Under the pieces are notes generated by a model. It was not told where the DNA came from and did not search any database. It saw only the letters and a program-made list of their open reading frames with translations. Shown in pieces: positions 7,713 through 10,626 of a DNA stretch of 10,626 bases. Made by a program: the position numbers and the translations under genes. Positions within the stretch are counted from its first letter, which is position 1, and every line of letters starts with the position of its first letter. The stretch spans positions 1-10,626 of the forward strand of contig JAEZJR010000234.1 in assembly GCA_023415725.1 (NCBI GenBank). The letters are read 5' to 3'. The stretch comes from Acidobacteriota bacterium. GTDB lineage: Bacteria; Acidobacteriota; Blastocatellia; Pyrinomonadales; Pyrinomonadaceae.

Positions 7713-7761
7713 GGGATCAAAAAGCTCCCCTCCTTTGGACAGAGGGAAGCTTTTTGATCCC
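7713..7761. terminator. Bidirectional hairpin terminator between convergent genes, overlapping the DoxX-like coding end
   Basis: A perfect 14-bp inverted repeat, GGGATCAAAAAGCT (7713-7726) with AGCTTTTTGATCCC (7748-7761), is extended after one mismatch by CCCTC/GAGGG (7728-7732 with 7742-7746) around a nine-base loop. The A5/T5 tracts lie inside the stem, so the hairpin can serve transcripts from both sides. It starts seven bases after the propeller stop and contains the DoxX-like stop codon. Confidence 0.8.
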
Positions 7762-8193
7762 AAACCACCAAACCCACCAAATAAAAAACACCTGCAGCGG
7801 CACCCTGAAAAGCAGGTACCAGGACCCATACTCCATCCCGCCGAAGTTTACGGATTTCAAACTCCCTGCGATATTCGCAGGTAAAATCAATACAAAGAAC
7901 ACGATCAACAGAATCGACGCTAGTTTTGCGATCTTGTTCCAGATAAGGCCGATCACCGCCGCGAGTTCGCAGGCCCCGGTGAAGTAGACGAGTTCGCGTT
8001 TAGCGGGCACGAAGTCCGGCATCATTGTGATCATCTCTTCGGCGTTGGTGAAGTGCGATACTCCGGTCGCGGCCAGCATCCCGGCCATCGCGACCCGCCC
8101 CGCGAGCGAGATCCCGATCTTGCCGCCCAGTACAAATCGGTCGAGCGAATACAACGCGGCGAAAGTGATGAGAAGAATAATTAACGGAGCCAT
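7717..8193 (-). CDS. DoxX-like small integral membrane protein
   Basis: The 158-aa protein is very hydrophobic, with membrane segments near residues 2-18, 28-45, 68-86, 90-110 and 124-145. It carries the family-type pattern GVSHFTNAEEMITMMPDFVP followed by VYFTGACELAAVIGLI, as in DoxX-like proteins. Family members sit in the inner membrane and have been linked to redox or quinone-related roles, but most are uncharacterised. ATG 8193 has GGAGGG nine bases upstream. The last 14 residues (GIKKLPSVQRRGAF) are encoded by the terminator hairpin, so the tail sequence is dictated partly by RNA structure. It is divergent from the DapF-like gene across 81 bp, with no functional link evident. Confidence 0.85.
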   Translation of the reverse strand: MAPLIILLITFAALYSLDRFVLGGKIGISLAGRVAMAGMLAATGVSHFTNAEEMITMMPDFVPAKRELVYFTGACELAAVIGLIWNKIAKLASILLIVFFVLILPANIAGSLKSVNFGGMEYGSWYLLFRVPLQVFFIWWVWWFGIKKLPSVQRRGAF

Positions 8194-8274
8194 TTCTGTT
8201 TACCCTCCCGTTTTACTATCCTAAGGGTTCGTGCCTGGGCGCCGGACGGCAGCCTAACGCGGCAATTTTGCGTT

Positions 8275-9126
8275 GTGACCATCAATTTCTGCAAGTTCCA
8301 CGGTTTCGGTAATGATTACATCGTGATGGAGCGCGAGTCGATCCCCGATTCGCTCGACCCGATCGATATCGCTCTATCGATGTGCCAACGGCACACAGGT
8401 GTCGGTTCCGACGGCATCGCGATAGTCGAACCGATCCAAGACGATGACGCCGATTTCTCGTGCGAGATCGTCAACCCGGACGGCAGCATCGCCGGGTTCT
8501 CCGGCAACGGCACGCGTTGTGCGGTTTCTTACATCTACTACAAAGGTTTGTGGGATAAGCCGACCCTGCGGCTTAAGATGCGCACCGGGATCAAGAATTA
8601 CCGCTTGATCGAGGAAGTGTCGGAGGGGCACTACTGGTTCGAGGCGGAAATAGGCAAGCCGTTCTTTTCGAGCGCAGATATCCCAGTCGACACCGACGAT
8701 CCGCTCCAACAGGTGATCGATGTCCCCGTCACTTCTTACGGGAAGGAGTTCATCATGTCGTGCGTGAACGTCGGGAACCCGGTCGCGTGCATTTTCGTCG
8801 ACGCGTTCGAACCGGCATGGCGGGCGTATGGGAAGGCCCTGGAGAACAATGAGGTTTTCCCCGATAGGGCGAACATCGTCTTCGTTAAGGTTCTCGACCG
8901 CGACAACATCGAGTTGAAGATCTGGGAACGCGGTGCGGGCGAAACGTCATCGTCAGGCACCTGTGTATCGGCCGCCGCCGTACTTTCCGCCGTCACGGGT
9001 CGCACCGATCGCCGCGTCTCCGTCCACACCGAGGGCGGCACCACCGAATTCCTCTGGCGCGACGACGACGAAATGCTCCTCACGGGCCGCGCCGATCTCG
9101 CCTTCTGCGGCACCTGGGACCGCTGA
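8275..9126 (+). CDS. Diaminopimelate epimerase-fold protein (DapF-like) with Ser/Ser in place of the catalytic cysteines
   Basis: At 283 aa it has normal DapF length and two-lobed layout. Binding residues of the family are present: HGFGNDYIV (Asn13), RHTGVGSDG (39-47), NPDGS (Asn67), VGNP (Asn168), RANI (Asn200) and ERGAGET (Glu218-Arg219). True DapF interconverts LL- and meso-diaminopimelate, using one Cys in CGNGxRC and one in ETxxCGxG. Here these read FSGNGTRC (Ser76, codon TCC at 8500-8502) and ETSSSGTC (Ser227, codon TCA at 8953-8955), and the His of the usual GNPH is Val170. Ordinary epimerase chemistry is therefore doubtful; it may be a DapF paralogue acting on another amino acid or a lineage variant. 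Start is GTG 8275 with no clear ribosome binding site; no other start lies in frame nearby. No lysine or peptidoglycan gene is adjacent. Convergent with the next gene, two bases apart. Confidence 0.88.
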   Translation: MTINFCKFHGFGNDYIVMERESIPDSLDPIDIALSMCQRHTGVGSDGIAIVEPIQDDDADFSCEIVNPDGSIAGFSGNGTRCAVSYIYYKGLWDKPTLRLKMRTGIKNYRLIEEVSEGHYWFEAEIGKPFFSSADIPVDTDDPLQQVIDVPVTSYGKEFIMSCVNVGNPVACIFVDAFEPAWRAYGKALENNEVFPDRANIVFVKVLDRDNIELKIWERGAGETSSSGTCVSAAAVLSAVTGRTDRRVSVHTEGGTTEFLWRDDDEMLLTGRADLAFCGTWDR

Positions 9127-9128
9127 CC

Positions 9129-9605
9129 TCAAACGCCTCCAGATCCATTCTTGCCACCAAGCAACTCTGCTACCGCCTTTTGCCGAAAATCGAAAATGTA
9201 TTCGAGCTCCTTTCGCACGATGAAATGAGCGATATCGCCCAGCGGTTCTAGCGGCAGCCGGTATCGCACCTCGTCCTCGATCAGGGTCCGACCGGGCGCG
9301 ATCTCGGTGAACGTGTGGCGGTGGATCCATTGCGAGTACGGACCGCTCAATTGACAGTCGACGAATTCGTTCGGCGGGTCCCAAACCGATATCTCCGTCC
9401 GCCACGTCAACGGCAGCCCGCGCAGGCGAAGTTTGTAATCGATCAGCGCCCCCTGCCGCAATTCGATCGGGCGCGGCGTAATGATGTGAAAGCTTAGTTC
9501 CGGCGGGGTGATGCGTTCGAGGTTCCCGGCGTCTGAAAAGAATTCGAAAACCTGCTCGCGGGGCAGTTCAAGCGTGAGGCTGCGGCTCAGGATATGCTCT
9601 GCCAT
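9129..9605 (-). CDS. SRPBCC (START-like) ligand-binding family protein
   Basis: This 158-aa protein shows the SRPBCC helix-grip pattern. It begins with HILSRSLTLELPREQVFEFF, continues with the helix DAGNLERITPPELSF, has central strands LTWRTEISVWDPPNEFVD, and ends in a long C-terminal helix IVRKELEYIFDFRQKAVAEL. The phrase GPYSQWIHRHTF is characteristic of the cyclase/dehydrase-like branch often annotated as polyketide cyclase or as a domain fused to NAD-dependent epimerases. It likely binds a hydrophobic ligand in the cytoplasm; no catalytic residue can be named. ATG 9605 has no strong ribosome binding site. The NTF2-like gene lies upstream on the same strand with a 47-bp gap, so co-transcription is possible. 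Confidence 0.88.
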   Translation of the reverse strand: MAEHILSRSLTLELPREQVFEFFSDAGNLERITPPELSFHIITPRPIELRQGALIDYKLRLRGLPLTWRTEISVWDPPNEFVDCQLSGPYSQWIHRHTFTEIAPGRTLIEDEVRYRLPLEPLGDIAHFIVRKELEYIFDFRQKAVAELLGGKNGSGGV

Positions 9606-9652
9606 AGTTCAAAGCATACACTTCGCCGCAGCCTCGGTTACGGATGCAATGG

Positions 9653-10234
9653 TTACTTCAGGTACTGGGCCGGGATCGGGTTGTCAGGCGTCTCCTGCTG
9701 CCAATAGATCGTGACCACCCACCAGCGCTTACCGTCGTTCAGAAGTTGGAAGCTGTTGATCCCGCGCATGAACGGCGTCTTATCGTCCTTCTTGTGGAAG
9801 GATTCGTATGACGAGAAAACCTGAGCGATGTTTCCGTATTGGTCGACCTTCCGTGCGATCTCCTTTTCGTGGAAACCGTTGCCCTCGAGGAACGGCCCGC
9901 TCCGGGTGATGTAATCCTCAGGAGTTAAAGCTCTTGCCCCGGTCACGCCGGTGTTGGGGTTCTTCCCCGTCGGGATCAGCCGTGCACCTGGATAAAACAA
10001 CGACCGGAACCGGGCCCAATCGCGTTTCACGCCAGCGTCGCCGGAGATCACGTCGTAAACGGCCTTCATGATCGCGTCGATCGAGGCGACATCGGCCGGG
10101 CTGGCTTCTTTAACGGCAGGTGCCTGGGCGGTCGCAGCCGGCGAAGCACCGGTAGGCGGTGATGCCGCTGGCGTCTGGGCCCCGGCAAAACCTGCAAGTA
10201 CGGTCAAGGAAAGCAATATTAGTGCGTATTTCAT
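9653..10234 (-). CDS. Secreted NTF2-like (SnoaL-type) domain protein
   Basis: The 193-aa product starts with a signal peptide (MKYALILLSLTVLAGFAGAQ). A Pro/Ala/Thr-rich linker follows (TPAASPPTGASPAATAQAPA, 21-40), then an NTF2-like alpha+beta domain from about residue 48. That domain carries ADVASIDAIMKAVYDVISG, DWARFRSLFYPGARLIP and the closing strands FMRGINSFQLLNDGKRWWVV. Proteins of this type are exported small-ligand or uncharacterised enzymes; no catalytic Asp/His pair is obvious. ATG 10234 is preferred because the upstream open frame (to 10504) lies antisense-frame over the nuclease gene and lacks a signal sequence. No strong ribosome binding site was seen. It sits 32 bp after the nuclease stop on the same strand, suggesting a short secreted-protein operon. 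Confidence 0.85.
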   Translation of the reverse strand: MKYALILLSLTVLAGFAGAQTPAASPPTGASPAATAQAPAVKEASPADVASIDAIMKAVYDVISGDAGVKRDWARFRSLFYPGARLIPTGKNPNTGVTGARALTPEDYITRSGPFLEGNGFHEKEIARKVDQYGNIAQVFSSYESFHKKDDKTPFMRGINSFQLLNDGKRWWVVTIYWQQETPDNPIPAQYLK

Positions 10235-10266
10235 GCCGACTTTTACGTGTCTTTCGCCGTAATGTT

Positions 10267-10626
10267 TCAGCGGCTTCGCATTTCCGTCCGGGTCTCCAGG
10301 GTTTCTTGTAGGCTCCTCGGCAGCGTTGAGAAAATATCCAGGCCCGTCCGCTGCTCTATCGAGCGAACGGTCGTGCGGAACGGCTCCCATTTCTCGTGGG
10401 AGAGGTCTTCCTGGTTGGGCATGTCCACCGCGAGCACTCGGGCGTTCTCGCTGATCGACGCGGGGTCGCTGCCGCGTTTGAGCAGCACCACCACCTTCCA
10501 GCAATTCGTCGGTATGGTGATCTTGTCCTTTATCCGCCCCGCTTCTCCGTAAACCCCTGCGATCTGATACGCATCAAAACCCTTCCGCACCTCGGCGCGG
10601 ATGTGCTGCTCGAAGTCGTTCCAGGG
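10267..10626 (-). CDS. DNA/RNA non-specific endonuclease, C-terminal part (5' end outside window)
   Basis: Only the last 119 residues are visible. The motif PWNDFEQHIR at the window edge matches the (N-Q/R-G)xWNxLE segment of the NUC1/Serratia-nuclease family, where the Glu helps hold the catalytic metal. GVYGEAGRIKDKITIPTNCW and KVVVLL are typical of its beta-strand core. The catalytic DRGH motif should lie upstream, outside the window. The family cleaves single- and double-stranded DNA and RNA with one Mg ion and is usually exported for nutrient scavenging or defence. The tail after residue 70 (NARVLAVDMPNQ) fits the family, in which this strand is usually followed by a helix such as WEPFRTTVRSIEQRTGLDIF. 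The frame is intact to the TGA at 10267. Confidence 0.88.
   Translation of the reverse strand, partial: PWNDFEQHIRAEVRKGFDAYQIAGVYGEAGRIKDKITIPTNCWKVVVLLKRGSDPASISENARVLAVDMPNQEDLSHEKWEPFRTTVRSIEQRTGLDIFSTLPRSLQETLETRTEMRSR

Noticed and set aside
7106..7780. 224-aa minus-strand open frame opposite the propeller gene
   Set aside because: Its Val/Glu/Gly-rich repeats mirror the PD40 codons on the other strand; there is no ribosome binding site and no recognisable product.
10235..10504. N-terminal extension of the NTF2-like protein
   Set aside because: It overlaps the nuclease coding sequence in another frame and would bury the clear signal peptide starting at 10234.

Overview
The window is about 57-60% GC by eye and looks like a chromosomal stretch of an environmental Gram-negative bacterium. 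The best guess is Acidobacteriota, possibly class Blastocatellia. This is an inference from three things: a very long Oar-type TonB-dependent receptor with an N-terminal carboxypeptidase-regulatory-like domain (a family greatly expanded there), a secreted TolB/PD40-type beta-propeller, and single genes packed on alternating strands. No rRNA, tRNA, CRISPR array, transposase or phage gene was seen.

Layout: (1) 1-3436, minus strand, is one 3'-truncated TonB-dependent outer-membrane receptor, followed by its roughly 200-bp leader/promoter region. (2) 3648-4838, minus strand, is a geranylgeranyl-reductase-like FAD oxidoreductase, divergent from a LACTB2-like metallo-beta-lactamase-fold hydrolase (4912-5868, plus). 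(3) 5878-6357, minus strand, is an unrecognised 159-aa protein of lower GC with a strong ribosome binding site. (4) A 301-bp non-coding stretch leads to a secreted six-bladed PD40 propeller (6659-7705, plus). (5) A DoxX-like membrane protein (7717-8193, minus) converges on it, and a 49-bp hairpin terminator overlaps the DoxX stop codon. (6) A diaminopimelate-epimerase-fold protein (8275-9126, plus) has serine at both catalytic cysteine positions. (7) On the minus strand follow an SRPBCC protein (9129-9605), a secreted NTF2-like protein (9653-10234) and the C-terminal part of a DNA/RNA non-specific endonuclease (10267 to beyond the window end).

Gene direction alternates strictly from 3648 to 9605 (- + - + - + -), so most genes must be transcribed alone. 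Only the last three could form an operon. No single pathway links the genes. Envelope or secreted functions dominate: receptor, propeller, DoxX, NTF2-like protein and nuclease. The strongest lead is the DapF-like protein, whose ligand-binding frame is intact while the two-cysteine acid/base pair is replaced by two serines. Secondary leads are the terminator that encodes the DoxX C-terminus, the low-GC orphan, and an inverted heptamer-type repeat at the starts of the divergent oxidoreductase and hydrolase genes.
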